Assembly: GCF_000759475.1 (NCBI RefSeq)
Contig: NZ_CP009454.1
Span: 4,154,001 to 4,218,000, forward strand
Direction: 5' to 3'
DNA: 64,000 nucleotides
Source of the DNA: Pantoea rwandensis
GTDB taxonomy: Bacteria > Pseudomonadota > Gammaproteobacteria > Enterobacterales > Enterobacteriaceae
Positions 37,052 through 47,200 of the stretch are shown here, one piece after another; positions within the stretch are counted from its first letter, which is position 1, and every line of letters starts with the position of its first letter. The notes beneath the pieces are model-generated. The model worked only from the letters and a program-made list of their open reading frames with translations, made no database searches and was not told the origin of the DNA. Position numbers and translations under genes: made by a program.

Positions 37052-37297
37052 TTTGGCTCCTCGTCATCTATCCTGGTTAACGGCGTCATCCTGACCGGTG
37101 ACAGCAGAAAACAGCTTCTGCGGCGCGTTACCTCTTTTCACAAGCAAAAGAAGCCTGACCCGGAAAGCTTTCCGGGTCAGGTTCGGTTTTGCATTTTGAT
37201 ACGTATTTTACCCCAGAGTTCCCTGTGGGTCATCGTTTACTTTGCACCGCCTCGGGACGTAGTATTGACGCCTTCACCCGTCAGTTACCGCGAGATT

Positions 37298-38731
37298 ATG
37301 CGATTTTCACGACTTGTTACCGGATTAACCTGTGCGTTTATGCTGCAGGCACAAGCAGCCCCCGTTGAAGAATACATGCAGTATTTGCCAGACGGCGCAA
37401 ACCTGGCGCTGATGGTACAAAAAGTGGGCGCATCAACCCCGATAATCGACTATCACGGCAAACAGATGGCATTGCCGGCCAGTACCATGAAGGTGATTAC
37501 CGCGCTGGCGGCCCTGCTGGAACTCGGTCCGGACTTCCGTTTTCAGACCACGATGGAAACCAAGGGTGCGATCAGCGATGGCACGCTCAATGGCGATTTA
37601 GTGGCGCGTTTTGGTGGCGATCCGACGCTGAGCCGTCAGGATCTGCGCAATATGGTGGCGGCCCTGAAAAAGCAGGGCATCACGCATATCAAAGGCAATC
37701 TGGTGATCGATACGTCCGTGTTTGCCAGCCACGACGCTGCGCCAGGTTGGCCGTGGAACGATATGACGCAGTGTTTTAGCGCCCCGCCTGGCGCGGCTAT
37801 CGTCGACAAAAACTGCTTCTCGGTCTCGCTCTATAGCGCCACCACGCCGGGCGAAAACGCCTTTGTGCGTATCGCCTCGTATTATCCAGCGCATATGTTT
37901 AGCCAAGTACGCACTATTGGTCGTAACAGTGGAGATGGGCAGTACTGCGAGTTGGATGTGGTACCGGGCGAGTTAAACCGCTATACGCTGACCGGCTGCA
38001 TGCGCCAACGCGCCGAACCTTTGCCGCTGGCGTTTGCTGTGCAAGATGGTGCCGCCTGGGCAGGCGAAATCCTCAAGGCCGAACTGCGTGCCGCGGATAT
38101 CGATTACAGCGGCCATTTAGTCCGTCAGACGCAGGTTACCTCACCGGCAACCGTGCTAGCGTCGACGCAATCCGCGCCGCTGCACAATCTGCTGCACACC
38201 ATGCTGAAGAAATCGGACAACATGATTGCGGATACGGTGTTCCGTACCATCGGCCATCACTATTTCAACGTACCAGGCACGTTCCGCGCCGGTTCCGATG
38301 CGGTACGCCGCATACTGCGTGAAAAAGCGGGCGTCGATCTCGGCAACAGCATTCAGGTCGATGGTTCAGGCTTGTCGCGTCACGATTTGATTGCGCCAGA
38401 TACCATGATGCAGGTACTGCAATACATCGCGAAAAATGACTCAACGCTGAACTACATCTCCATGCTGCCGCTGGCAGGATACGATGGCACGTTGCAATAT
38501 CGTGGTGGCCTGCATGAAGCCGGACTGGATGGCAAAGTGTCGGCAAAAACCGGTTCGCTGCAGGGCGTCTATAATCTGGCTGGATTTATTACCACTTCCA
38601 GCGGTGCACGTGTCGCCTTTGTGCAGTATCTTTCTGGTTATGCGGTGCCGCCTGAAGATCAGAAAACGCGGCGCATTCCTCTGGTACGCTTTGAAAGCCG
38701 CCTCTACTCGGATATCAACAAAAACAACTAA
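37298..38731 (+). CDS. dacB: D-alanyl-D-alanine carboxypeptidase/endopeptidase PBP4
   Basis: Periplasmic low-molecular-mass penicillin-binding protein acting as DD-carboxypeptidase and endopeptidase on peptidoglycan. 477 residues, the E. coli length. Signal peptide cleaved after AQA. Active-site SxxK in ASTMKV at about residue 62, SDN triad in KKSDNMIAD and KTG in SAKTGSLQG. The ATG at 37298 matches the E. coli start; the open frame extends 199 codons upstream over greA but that part is antisense shadow. The stop shares a base with the pmrA start (TAATG). Confidence 0.96.
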   Translation: MRFSRLVTGLTCAFMLQAQAAPVEEYMQYLPDGANLALMVQKVGASTPIIDYHGKQMALPASTMKVITALAALLELGPDFRFQTTMETKGAISDGTLNGDLVARFGGDPTLSRQDLRNMVAALKKQGITHIKGNLVIDTSVFASHDAAPGWPWNDMTQCFSAPPGAAIVDKNCFSVSLYSATTPGENAFVRIASYYPAHMFSQVRTIGRNSGDGQYCELDVVPGELNRYTLTGCMRQRAEPLPLAFAVQDGAAWAGEILKAELRAADIDYSGHLVRQTQVTSPATVLASTQSAPLHNLLHTMLKKSDNMIADTVFRTIGHHYFNVPGTFRAGSDAVRRILREKAGVDLGNSIQVDGSGLSRHDLIAPDTMMQVLQYIAKNDSTLNYISMLPLAGYDGTLQYRGGLHEAGLDGKVSAKTGSLQGVYNLAGFITTSSGARVAFVQYLSGYAVPPEDQKTRRIPLVRFESRLYSDINKNN

Positions 38732-39393
38732 TGAAATTGCTGATCGTTGAAGATGACGCGCTGTTGCAATCGGGCCTTGCTCAGGCCCTTAGCGCACAAG
38801 GGTATGCGGTTGACTGCGCGAGTACTGCTGCAGAAAGTAATGCTTTCTTACGCAGTGGGCAGTACAGCCTGATCGTCCTGGATCTCGGTTTACCGGATCG
38901 CGATGGTGCCACGCTGCTGCGTCAGTGGCGGCGCGATGGCATCAACGTGCCGGTGTTGATCCTGACGGCACGTGATGCGCTGGAGGATCGCGTGGATGGC
39001 CTGGATGCCGGTGCCGACGATTATCTGGTCAAACCCTTCGCGCTGGTGGAACTGCAGGCGCGTGTGCGTGCACTGATTCGCCGTTTTCAGGGCCACAGCG
39101 ACAATTTGCTGCAACAAGGTGATCTCACTCTCAATCTCAGTTCGCAGCAGGTATTGCTGGAAGAGCGTCCGCTGGAAATCACCCCAAAGGAGTTCGCACT
39201 GCTGACGCGCCTGTTAATGCGCGTCGGTCAGAACGTCCATCGCGAAACGCTGCAGCAGGATCTCTACAGCTGGAATGACGATCCTGGATCCAATACGCTG
39301 GAAGTTCACATTCACAATCTGCGCCGTAAGCTCGGAAAAGATCGTATCAAAACCGTGCGTGGCGTGGGCTACCGCCTGGAAGTGCGCGAATGA
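38731..39393 (+). CDS. pmrA: Response regulator PmrA (BasR)
   Basis: OmpR/PhoB-family regulator, 220 residues. Receiver domain with acidic pair D8-D9, phosphoacceptor Asp51 in LDLGLPDRDG and Lys in YLVKPF (about 101). The winged-helix output domain ends in NTLEVHIHNLRRKLG...VRGVGYRLE. It usually activates lipid A and other surface modification genes in response to Fe3+, Al3+ and low pH. It starts inside the dacB stop and overlaps pmrB by 4 bp. BasR is the E. coli name; QseB is a close relative but the pair with this kinase supports PmrA. Confidence 0.9.
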   Translation: MKLLIVEDDALLQSGLAQALSAQGYAVDCASTAAESNAFLRSGQYSLIVLDLGLPDRDGATLLRQWRRDGINVPVLILTARDALEDRVDGLDAGADDYLVKPFALVELQARVRALIRRFQGHSDNLLQQGDLTLNLSSQQVLLEERPLEITPKEFALLTRLLMRVGQNVHRETLQQDLYSWNDDPGSNTLEVHIHNLRRKLGKDRIKTVRGVGYRLEVRE

Positions 39394-40448
39394 ACAGCAT
39401 GCGTCAGCGGTTACTGATTATGCTGGCGCTGATTCTCCTCACCTGCCAGGTGATGAGCGCCATCTGGTTATGGCATGAGAGTCGCGAACAGATCAGTTTC
39501 CTGGTCAACGAAACGCTGTCTGCTCAGGCGCGCAACGACCGCGTCGAGAATGAGATCCGTGAAGCCATCGCTTCACTGCTGTTGCCTTCACTGGTGATGG
39601 TCGCTCTGACGCTGCTGCTGTCATTCTGGGCGATTAACTGGATCATTCGTCCATTACGATCCCTGCAGGATAGCCTCGCCCATCGTTCCGCCGATAATCT
39701 CACCCCGCTGCCGGTTTATTCAGAAATGGATGAGATCGTTGCCGTGACGTCTTCCATTAATCAGCTATTTTCGCGGCTCGACCACACGCTCCAACAGGAA
39801 CGCCTCTTCACCGCCGATGCCGCACATGAATTGCGTACCCCTTTGGCCGGTTTACGTCTGCATCTTGAACTTCTGCACCAGCAGAACGTGCCGCAGAGTG
39901 AGATGCTGATTGAACGTATCGACCAGTTGATGCACACCGTGGAGCAACTGCTGATGCTGTCGCGAGCTGGCCAGGCGCTGGCAGGCGGTCACTATCAGCA
40001 GTTGCAGTGGCAAAAAGACATCATGCAGCCGCTGCAGCCGGAAATGGCCGAACTTTATGCACAGCGACAGCAAACACTGCACTGGCCGCACGGCAAAGAT
40101 ATTCCACAGCAAGGTGAAGCCGTGTTACTGCGTCTGATGCTGCGTAATCTGCTGGAAAACGCCTCACGTTACAGCCCGGAAGGCAGTGAAGTCAGTGTGA
40201 AAATGCAGCAGGATAAACAGCAGGTGATCATCGAAGTGTGGGATCAGGGACCAGGCATTGAGGCCGATGCGGCAGAAGAACTGACGCAAGCCTTCCGTCG
40301 TCGCGATCAGCGTTACGGTGGCAGCGGATTGGGTCTGAATATCGTACTGCGCATTGTGCAGATGCACCGTGGCAGGCTGGAGCTGGTTAACCGTAAAGAT
40401 AGCAACGGGCTGATTGCCCGCTGCTATTTACCGCATCAGCTGCTTTAG
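39390..40448 (+). CDS. pmrB: Sensor histidine kinase PmrB (BasS)
   Basis: Inner-membrane sensor kinase of 352 residues. Membrane helices at about 8-28 and 63-86 enclose a periplasmic loop of about 34 residues carrying two ExxE motifs, E30-S-R-E33 and E55-I-R-E58, the Fe3+-sensing pattern known from Salmonella PmrB. A HAMP region follows, then the H-box with His146 in DAAHELRTP, N-box RNLLENASRYSP, and G-boxes DQGPGIE and GGSGLGLNIV. The segment IWLWHESREQ closely resembles E. coli BasS. Convergent with fepA, overlapping by 4 bp. Confidence 0.92.
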   Translation: MNSMRQRLLIMLALILLTCQVMSAIWLWHESREQISFLVNETLSAQARNDRVENEIREAIASLLLPSLVMVALTLLLSFWAINWIIRPLRSLQDSLAHRSADNLTPLPVYSEMDEIVAVTSSINQLFSRLDHTLQQERLFTADAAHELRTPLAGLRLHLELLHQQNVPQSEMLIERIDQLMHTVEQLLMLSRAGQALAGGHYQQLQWQKDIMQPLQPEMAELYAQRQQTLHWPHGKDIPQQGEAVLLRLMLRNLLENASRYSPEGSEVSVKMQQDKQQVIIEVWDQGPGIEADAAEELTQAFRRRDQRYGGSGLGLNIVLRIVQMHRGRLELVNRKDSNGLIARCYLPHQLL

Positions 40449-42718
40449 AAGTGAGTGTTGAGGCTCATGTAGTAAGTACGGCCTGACTCGTTATAAGTAT
40501 TCGCACCCGCACCGTAGAGGTAGGCGCCTGTTGTCGCGTTCCCGGTGGTTTGCGCATTACCTTCGCGGAAGTGACGCTTATCAAACAGGTTGTCGATACC
40601 CAGGGTGACGCTGGCGTACTTATTCACATCATAAGTCCCGCTCAGGCCAACGATAGAGTAAGGACTGACTTTATCGGCCGCGCTTCCCGTCACCGGCTGA
40701 CCTTTATAGTCATACTTTTTCGGTGTTTGCGTGCCGTACCAGGTCAGGGTGGTTTGCAGCGACAGATCCTGCGTTGCCTGCCAGCTCAGCGTTGAGTTCA
40801 GGGTGTATTCCGGGATGATTGACAGACGATCGCCGGTTTCCTTGTTCTTACTCTGCAGCATATAAGTGAAGTTGTTGTTCCACATCACGCTATCAGAGAA
40901 CGGCACGTTAACCGTACCTTCCAGCCCTTCCACCACTGCTTTCGGTACGTTTTCCCACTTGTAGATATCCGTGGTGCCGTTTGAGGCTTTACCGACGGCT
41001 GCGTAACCCGCTTCAATCTTGTTGCGGTAATCGTTACGGAACCAAGTCAGACCCGCCTGATAGCCTTCGTGTTTCCACTCCAGTCCAATCTCTTTGTTGA
41101 AACTGTTTTCGGCTTTCAGGTCTGGGTTACCCTGCAGATAACAGGCGCCGGTGCTGGCAGCACAGCCTTGGCCGTTGCTGTACAGCAGGTAGTTCGGGTT
41201 GGTCTGGTACAGGCTTGGCGCTTTATAAGCCAGGCCCGCCCCCATCTTCAGCGTGAAGTCATCACCCAAACCTTGCGACAGGTTCAGAGACGGACTCCAG
41301 TTGTTACCCACAATCGAGTGATGATCGAAACGCAGGCTCGGCGTCAGCATGGTGCTGTCAGTCAGTTCCATGTTGTCTTCAGCGAACAGCGAGAAGATTT
41401 CCGCCTGCGAATACGGACTACGACCGGTATTCGACACGCCAGGCACAGAGCCATAGTTAGCAGCCTGAGTGGTTGAAGAGGGATCCTTCATGCTCTGCTG
41501 GTTCCATTCGGCGCCCAGCGTTGCCGTCTGATTAATCAGCCACTCAAACGGAATGCTAACTTCGCTGTGCAGCAAAATATCGTCTAACTGAATGGTGTTG
41601 AAACCATCGTTAGAGAAGATACCTTCCGTTCCGCCCGCCAGACCTTCGTTAATGCGGCTGTTACGGGTTTTCTCATAACGTGCGTAGGTATTGGTGCTGA
41701 CACCGTTATCCCAGGCACCAGTCCATTTCAGCGAGATGTTCTGGCGATACAGGCGGTTAGTTTCATCGCCATACAGGCTTTTCACCAGCGCACTGGTGTT
41801 GGTGTTCTGCGTATCGCCTGCATACAGGTTGCCTTGACGGCTGTAGCCCGCTTGCAACTCCAGGGTTTGCATCGGAGCAAACGCCCAGCTCAGTAACGCA
41901 TTGATATCTTTATTGACCGAGCCTTCACGGCCTGAAGGATAGCTACCCGCATAAGTACCGGTACGTGCCGCTGCATGGCCTTCATTGATGTCATACGCAT
42001 CGGCCTGAGTTTTGGCTAATCCCCCGTACAACCGGAAGTTGAAGTCGTCACCCAGCGGCCCTTCAAGGCTGAAGTTGGTGCGTTTGGTTGCGCCTTCTGC
42101 TTTGTGTTCCGGTGCATTGAAGTAGGTGTTCCAGGAACCGTGCCACTGCTGGTCGGTGTACTTTTTGGTGATAATATTCACCACCCCGCCCGCCGCGCCA
42201 TTGCCGTAACGTACCGCAGCCGGGCCACGAATGACGTCGATATGGTCGATCATCTCTGGCGGCACCCAGTTGGTGTCACCGCGCGTATCACGCTCACCGC
42301 GCCAGCCCAAACGCACCGAGTTGCGGCTGGTGATTGGCATGCCATCCACCATAATCAGGGTGTTTTCCGGGCCCATGCCGCGAATATCGATCTGGCGATT
42401 GTTACCGCGCTGGCCGCTGGTGGAGTTACCGGTCAGGTTAACGCCTGGCATGGTACGAATAATTTCAGAGACATCACGCGCCGGTGGATGCTTTTTAATT
42501 TCATCTGCGGTGATGGTGGAAACGCCGGGTGCCTGCAGGTTCTGCTGCTGTGCGGTCACCATTAACGTGCCGCCATTCATCGATTCGGCGTCAGTGGTGG
42601 ATTGGCTGCTGGTCGTCTTGCTGGAAGTGTCTGCTGCCCAGGCGCTGCCGGAGAGCAGTGAGGCGCTCAGCCCCAGTTCAATCAAAATAGCTAATGATAA
42701 TCGTGAGTAACGCGTCAT
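40445..42718 (-). CDS. fepA: Ferric enterobactin outer-membrane receptor FepA
   Basis: TonB-dependent transporter for ferric enterobactin. 757 residues. Signal peptide cleaved after AWA. TonB box-like GTLMVTAQQQ at about residues 50-59. Plug domain with IRTMPGVNL, DIRGMGPENTLIMVDGMP and VIRGPAAVRYGNGAAGGVVNI. The 22-strand barrel ends in Phe (YYMSLNTHF), as outer-membrane proteins do. The extended match to E. coli FepA in plug and barrel supports the substrate. Divergent from fes across a Fur-like site. E. coli entD, which follows fepA there, is absent; pmrB occupies the position. Confidence 0.93.
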   Translation of the reverse strand: MTRYSRLSLAILIELGLSASLLSGSAWAADTSSKTTSSQSTTDAESMNGGTLMVTAQQQNLQAPGVSTITADEIKKHPPARDVSEIIRTMPGVNLTGNSTSGQRGNNRQIDIRGMGPENTLIMVDGMPITSRNSVRLGWRGERDTRGDTNWVPPEMIDHIDVIRGPAAVRYGNGAAGGVVNIITKKYTDQQWHGSWNTYFNAPEHKAEGATKRTNFSLEGPLGDDFNFRLYGGLAKTQADAYDINEGHAAARTGTYAGSYPSGREGSVNKDINALLSWAFAPMQTLELQAGYSRQGNLYAGDTQNTNTSALVKSLYGDETNRLYRQNISLKWTGAWDNGVSTNTYARYEKTRNSRINEGLAGGTEGIFSNDGFNTIQLDDILLHSEVSIPFEWLINQTATLGAEWNQQSMKDPSSTTQAANYGSVPGVSNTGRSPYSQAEIFSLFAEDNMELTDSTMLTPSLRFDHHSIVGNNWSPSLNLSQGLGDDFTLKMGAGLAYKAPSLYQTNPNYLLYSNGQGCAASTGACYLQGNPDLKAENSFNKEIGLEWKHEGYQAGLTWFRNDYRNKIEAGYAAVGKASNGTTDIYKWENVPKAVVEGLEGTVNVPFSDSVMWNNNFTYMLQSKNKETGDRLSIIPEYTLNSTLSWQATQDLSLQTTLTWYGTQTPKKYDYKGQPVTGSAADKVSPYSIVGLSGTYDVNKYASVTLGIDNLFDKRHFREGNAQTTGNATTGAYLYGAGANTYNESGRTYYMSLNTHF

Positions 42719-42906
42719 TGTTTTTCATTCCTGGATGGCCAGTAAAAATGCCGTTGGATTCTTAACTGGCGAGCCGGTGAGAATATCCCTGTCCTTATCG
42801 CGCCCAGTTCCAGACCTGGCAGTGCCATCCGTTGCGTAACCTTCCAGGAAGGAAAGAGTCAGGCGGAACGAGCGTGCTCTTTTGAGCGGAAACACCCTAT
42901 TGCAAA

Positions 42907-42921
42907 TGCAAATAGTTATCA
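42907..42921. promoter_or_regulatory. Fur-like site between fepA and fes
   Basis: TGCAAATAGTTATCA fits the 7-1-7 Fur inverted repeat TGATAATnATTATCA at 11 of 14 positions. It lies 59 bp before the fes start in the 261-bp divergent gap. Iron-loaded Fur would repress both sides. Found by eye. Confidence 0.6.
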
Positions 42922-42979
42922 ATAGTATTAATTATTAATCTTATGTAAATCTTTCCCTACACAGTGACTGGCAGCCCCT

Positions 42980-44191
42980 ATGACCTGGCGAAATGATGTA
43001 ACCGGTAGTGAAGCCTGGTGGCAGGAGCAACACACTCAAGGTATTCCGCGAATTGCCCCTCAGCAGGATGGCACCTGTCTGGTGACTTTCTTCTGGCGCG
43101 ATCCACAAGGCAGCGAAAAAACCTCAGCAACTCAGCGCGTGTGGATCAACATTACGGGCGTGACCGATCATCATCAGAAGCGTCCACCGCAGTCATTGGT
43201 GCGGGTAACGGGCACCGATGTGTGGTACTGGCAAACCGCGCTGCCCTCCACCTGGCGCGGCAGTTACTGCCTGATGCCCGATGAACAGGCAATCGACTTT
43301 AGCGGTGAAGCCGACATGTACGCGTTACGTAACTGGTGGCGTGACAAATTTCCCACGGCGAAGGCCGATCCCCTGAATCCATTACGTGGCTGGGCCGGTG
43401 GGCGCGGCATGGGCGTCTCGCCGCTGCATCTCCCGCAGGCTCCTGACCAGCGGGTCTGGAAATCTGTCGATGAGGGCAACGCACCTGCTGTTTCTTTGCA
43501 GCAGTATCAGTGGGATAGCGCGCTATTAGGCAACAGTCGCAAAGTGTGGATTTATGCCACTGGCGAGTCCGATGCGGAGCAACGCCCACTGGCCATTCTG
43601 CTGGATGGCCAATTCTGGGCAAATCAAATGCCGATTGCCGGGCCGTTGCAGCAACTTACTGATGCCGGAAAACTCCCTCCTGCGGTCTATTTGTTTATCG
43701 ATATCATCGACCGTGAACACCGTAGCCGCGAACTGCCCTGTAACCCGCAGTTCTGGCAAGCCGTGCAGCAGGAATTACTGCCGCAGGTGGCGCAATGGGC
43801 ACCTCATCGCCAACAGGCAGACAGCACGCTGGTGGCCGGGCAGAGTTTTGGTGGGCTGGCTTCCGTTTTCGCTGCACTGCATTTTCCGCAGACGTTTGGC
43901 AATGCGCTGAGTCTTTCGGGATCTTTTTGGTGGCCCGAACGCGGCAATCCTTACGGATGGCTACTACAGGCGCTGGATAGCGGCCTGGCACCCGAACAGC
44001 CGCTGCGTTTCTGGCTGGAAGCAGGTAAACGTGAAGGCCTGATTCTGCAAGCTAATCAACAATTAGAACAAAAACTTACCGCTGCCGGCTACCAGGTGAA
44101 TTACCTGCCGGTGGAGGGCGGCCATGACGCGCTATGCTGGCGCGGTGGTCTGCTCGACGGTCTGCAAGCCCTGTGGCGCAATCCGACTTAA
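42980..44191 (+). CDS. fes: Enterochelin (enterobactin) esterase Fes
   Basis: Cytoplasmic hydrolase that cleaves the trilactone of ferric enterobactin so iron can be released. 403 residues. N-terminal lid domain to about 150 and a C-terminal alpha/beta hydrolase with the nucleophile elbow GQSFGG (Ser about 288) and the late catalytic His in GGHDALCWR. Carries the esterase-family SGSFWWP stretch. No strong ribosome site precedes the ATG (CAGCCCCTATG). entF follows after only 32 bp, so no MbtH-like ybdZ can lie between. Confidence 0.94.
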   Translation: MTWRNDVTGSEAWWQEQHTQGIPRIAPQQDGTCLVTFFWRDPQGSEKTSATQRVWINITGVTDHHQKRPPQSLVRVTGTDVWYWQTALPSTWRGSYCLMPDEQAIDFSGEADMYALRNWWRDKFPTAKADPLNPLRGWAGGRGMGVSPLHLPQAPDQRVWKSVDEGNAPAVSLQQYQWDSALLGNSRKVWIYATGESDAEQRPLAILLDGQFWANQMPIAGPLQQLTDAGKLPPAVYLFIDIIDREHRSRELPCNPQFWQAVQQELLPQVAQWAPHRQQADSTLVAGQSFGGLASVFAALHFPQTFGNALSLSGSFWWPERGNPYGWLLQALDSGLAPEQPLRFWLEAGKREGLILQANQQLEQKLTAAGYQVNYLPVEGGHDALCWRGGLLDGLQALWRNPT

Positions 44192-44223
44192 CTTCATCAC
44201 GCAGGACGCAAACCGGAGCACAG

Positions 44224-47200
44224 ATGTCTGAATCTCTGATGAACAAAACCATGACTGACCAACATACTTTGCCATTAGTGGCAGCCCAGCCCGGCATCTG
44301 GATTGCCGACCAGCTGACCCAACACCACAATGCCTATGCCGTGGCCCACTTTGTCGAATTACGCGGCGCGATTAACAGCGACCTGCTGGCGCAGGCCGTC
44401 GTGGCTGGCATGCAGGAAGCCGACACCCTGAATATGGCGTTTGCCGAAGTGGAGGGCGAAGCACTGCAGTGGCAACAACCGCAGGCGTTCAGTGCGCCAA
44501 AAATCGTTGATTTGCGTGCTGAAACCGATGCGGCCGCCCAAGCTCGCGCGTTGATGCGTGAAGACATGAACGGTGATTTACGCGTACTGAGCGGTGCCCC
44601 GTTATGGCATCACACGCTGTATCGCATTGGCGATCAGCACTGGTTCTGGTATCAGCGTTATCACCATTTAGTGGTGGATGGCTTCAGCTTTACCGCCATC
44701 ACTCGTCGTATTGCCAACCTCTACACCGCAGCCGTCGAGCAACAGGATGCCGAGCCGACGCCCTTTATCCCGTTTAGCGAAGTGGTGGAGGAGTACCAGC
44801 GCTACCAGGCATCCTCTTCTTTCACCCGCGATCGTGAATTCTGGCGCGAAAAAGGGGCTGCCCTGCCTTCACCGGCTTCACTATCACCTTTACCGCTGGC
44901 TGGACAAAGCGCGACCACCGATCTGCTGCGCCACAGCATAACGCTTGATCGCAACACCTTTCAGACGCTGGTTAATCAACATCCACAATCCAGCGCTGCT
45001 GACCTGGCTTTTGCGCTGGTGGCGCTGTGGCTGGCGCGACTCAGTGGACAAAATGATTTTGCCGCTGGATTCATCTTTATGCGCCGCATCGGATCCGCCG
45101 CGCTGTGCGCCACCGGTCCGGTGATCAACGTGCTGCCGATGGCCGTGCATTACGATCCCACCGAGCCACTAAGCGCGCTTGCTGCACAGTTGGCCGGTGA
45201 AGTGAAGAAAATGCGTCGCCACCAGCGTTATGATGCGGAACAGGTGCAGCACGATCTCGGTCGTCTGGGCGATGGCGATCCGCTGTACGGCCCGGTGATC
45301 AACCTGAAGATGTTTGATTATCAACTCGATTTCGCGGGCGTTGAAGGCCTAACCCATCAGCTGGCATCCGGTCCGGTACGCGACCTGGAAATCGCTATCT
45401 ACATCAGCGAACAGGGTGAACTGACGCTGGAACTGCTGGCGAATGCGGAGCGCTATAGCGAATCGACGCTGATTCGCCACGCCAGCCGTTTTGCTTTGCT
45501 GCTGGATCAGTTGGCGGAGCAACCGCATCGTGCGTTGGGTGAACTGGATCTGCTAACCGCAGAAGAGCACGTACAAATTGCCGCTATCAACCAGACTGCG
45601 TATCCCGTTCCGGCAGAAACGCTGGCTTCACTGCTGGCGCAGCAAGTCGCACGCACACCTGATGCCCCGGCGCTGGCCGATGCGACTCACCAGTTAAGCT
45701 ATCGTGAGATGCAGCAGCAGCTGTATGCCCTGGCCGCCGATCTCAGCGCTGCGGGCGTACAGCGCGGCGATATTGTTGCGGTGGCGTTGCCACGTTCGGT
45801 GCAGCTCTCGCTGGCATTGCAGGCGATTGTGTCACTTGGCGCGGCATACCTGCCGCTGGATACCGGTTACCCCGACGAACGATTACAGCTGATGCTGGAA
45901 GATGCCACCCCCAAAACGCTCATCACCTCAGCAGAACTCAGTGCACGTTTCAGCGCCATCGATTCTGTTAAACAGCTGCACTTTGATACGCTTTATCCTG
46001 CGCCAGACGCGTCACAACCTGCCAGCGCGCCGACACCGCAGGATGGCGCCTACATCATCTACACTTCAGGGTCTACCGGGCGTCCGAAAGGCGTATTGGT
46101 CGGTCATGAAGCGATCGTCAACCGCCTGTTGTGGATGCAGGATCGCTATCCGCTGCACGCCGACGACGTGGTATTGCAGAAAACCCCGAGCAGTTTCGAT
46201 GTATCCGTATGGGAATTCTTCTGGCCGCTGCTGGTAGGCGCGCAACTGGTCATGGCACCGCCGGAGGCGCACCGCGATCCGGAGGCGCTTCAGCAGCTGT
46301 TTGCGCGTCACAAAGTCACCACCACGCACTTCGTTCCTTCGATGCTGGCCGCCTTTGTCGCGGCGCTGGACAGTGAACCGGCCGTTGCCTGTTGTGGCAG
46401 CTTACGCAACGTCTTCTGTAGCGGTGAAGCGCTGCCGACCGATCTGTCGCGTGAATGGGAAAAACTGACGCAGGTGCCGCTTCACAATCTGTACGGTCCG
46501 ACCGAAGCGGCGGTGGATGTTAGCTGGTATCCGGCGTTTGGCGAAGCTTTGGCAGCCGTTGAAGGTGCCAGCGTGCCGATTGGTTTCCCGGTGTGGAATA
46601 CCGGACTTCGCATTCTTGATGCACGCATGCAGCCGGTGCCGCCTGGTGTGGCAGGCGATCTTTACTTAACAGGCGTACAGCTGGCACATGGCTATCTTGG
46701 CCGCCCGGATCTGACCGCCAGCCGCTTTATCGCCGATCCATTTGCCGCTGGCGAACGCATGTATCTGACCGGTGACGTGGCGCGCTGGCTGGATAACGGC
46801 GCGGTGGAATACCTCGGACGCAGCGACGATCAGTTGAAGATCCGAGGCCAGCGTATCGAACTCAACGAAATCGATCATGTGATGAGCGCACAGCCTGGCA
46901 TTGATCAGGCGGTCACGCACGCGGTGGTACTCGGCGGTGCCGCTGCACAAGGCGGTGATGCGCGTCAGCTGGTGGGGTATGTGATTGCGGAGCACACTGT
47001 CGATGGTGACGCGCTGCGTGATGCACTGGCGCAACGGCTGCCTGCGCACATGGTGCCGGTGGCAATTATACAACTGGATACCTTTCCGCTGAGCAGCAAC
47101 GGCAAGCTGGATCGTAAAGCCCTGCCGCTGCCGCAAAACGCGGCTGGCAGCGTGGGTCGCGACCCTTCCCCAGGTTTGGAAACACAATTGGCGCAGGCTT

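Noticed and set aside
36701..37297. N-terminal extension of dacB by 199 codons
   Set aside because: The extension is antisense to greA and DacB homology and signal peptide begin at 37298.
44134..44223. N-terminal extension of entF by 30 codons, as a possible hidden MbtH relic
   Set aside because: It lies mostly inside fes in another frame and has no MbtH motif; the ATG at 44224 has a good ribosome site.
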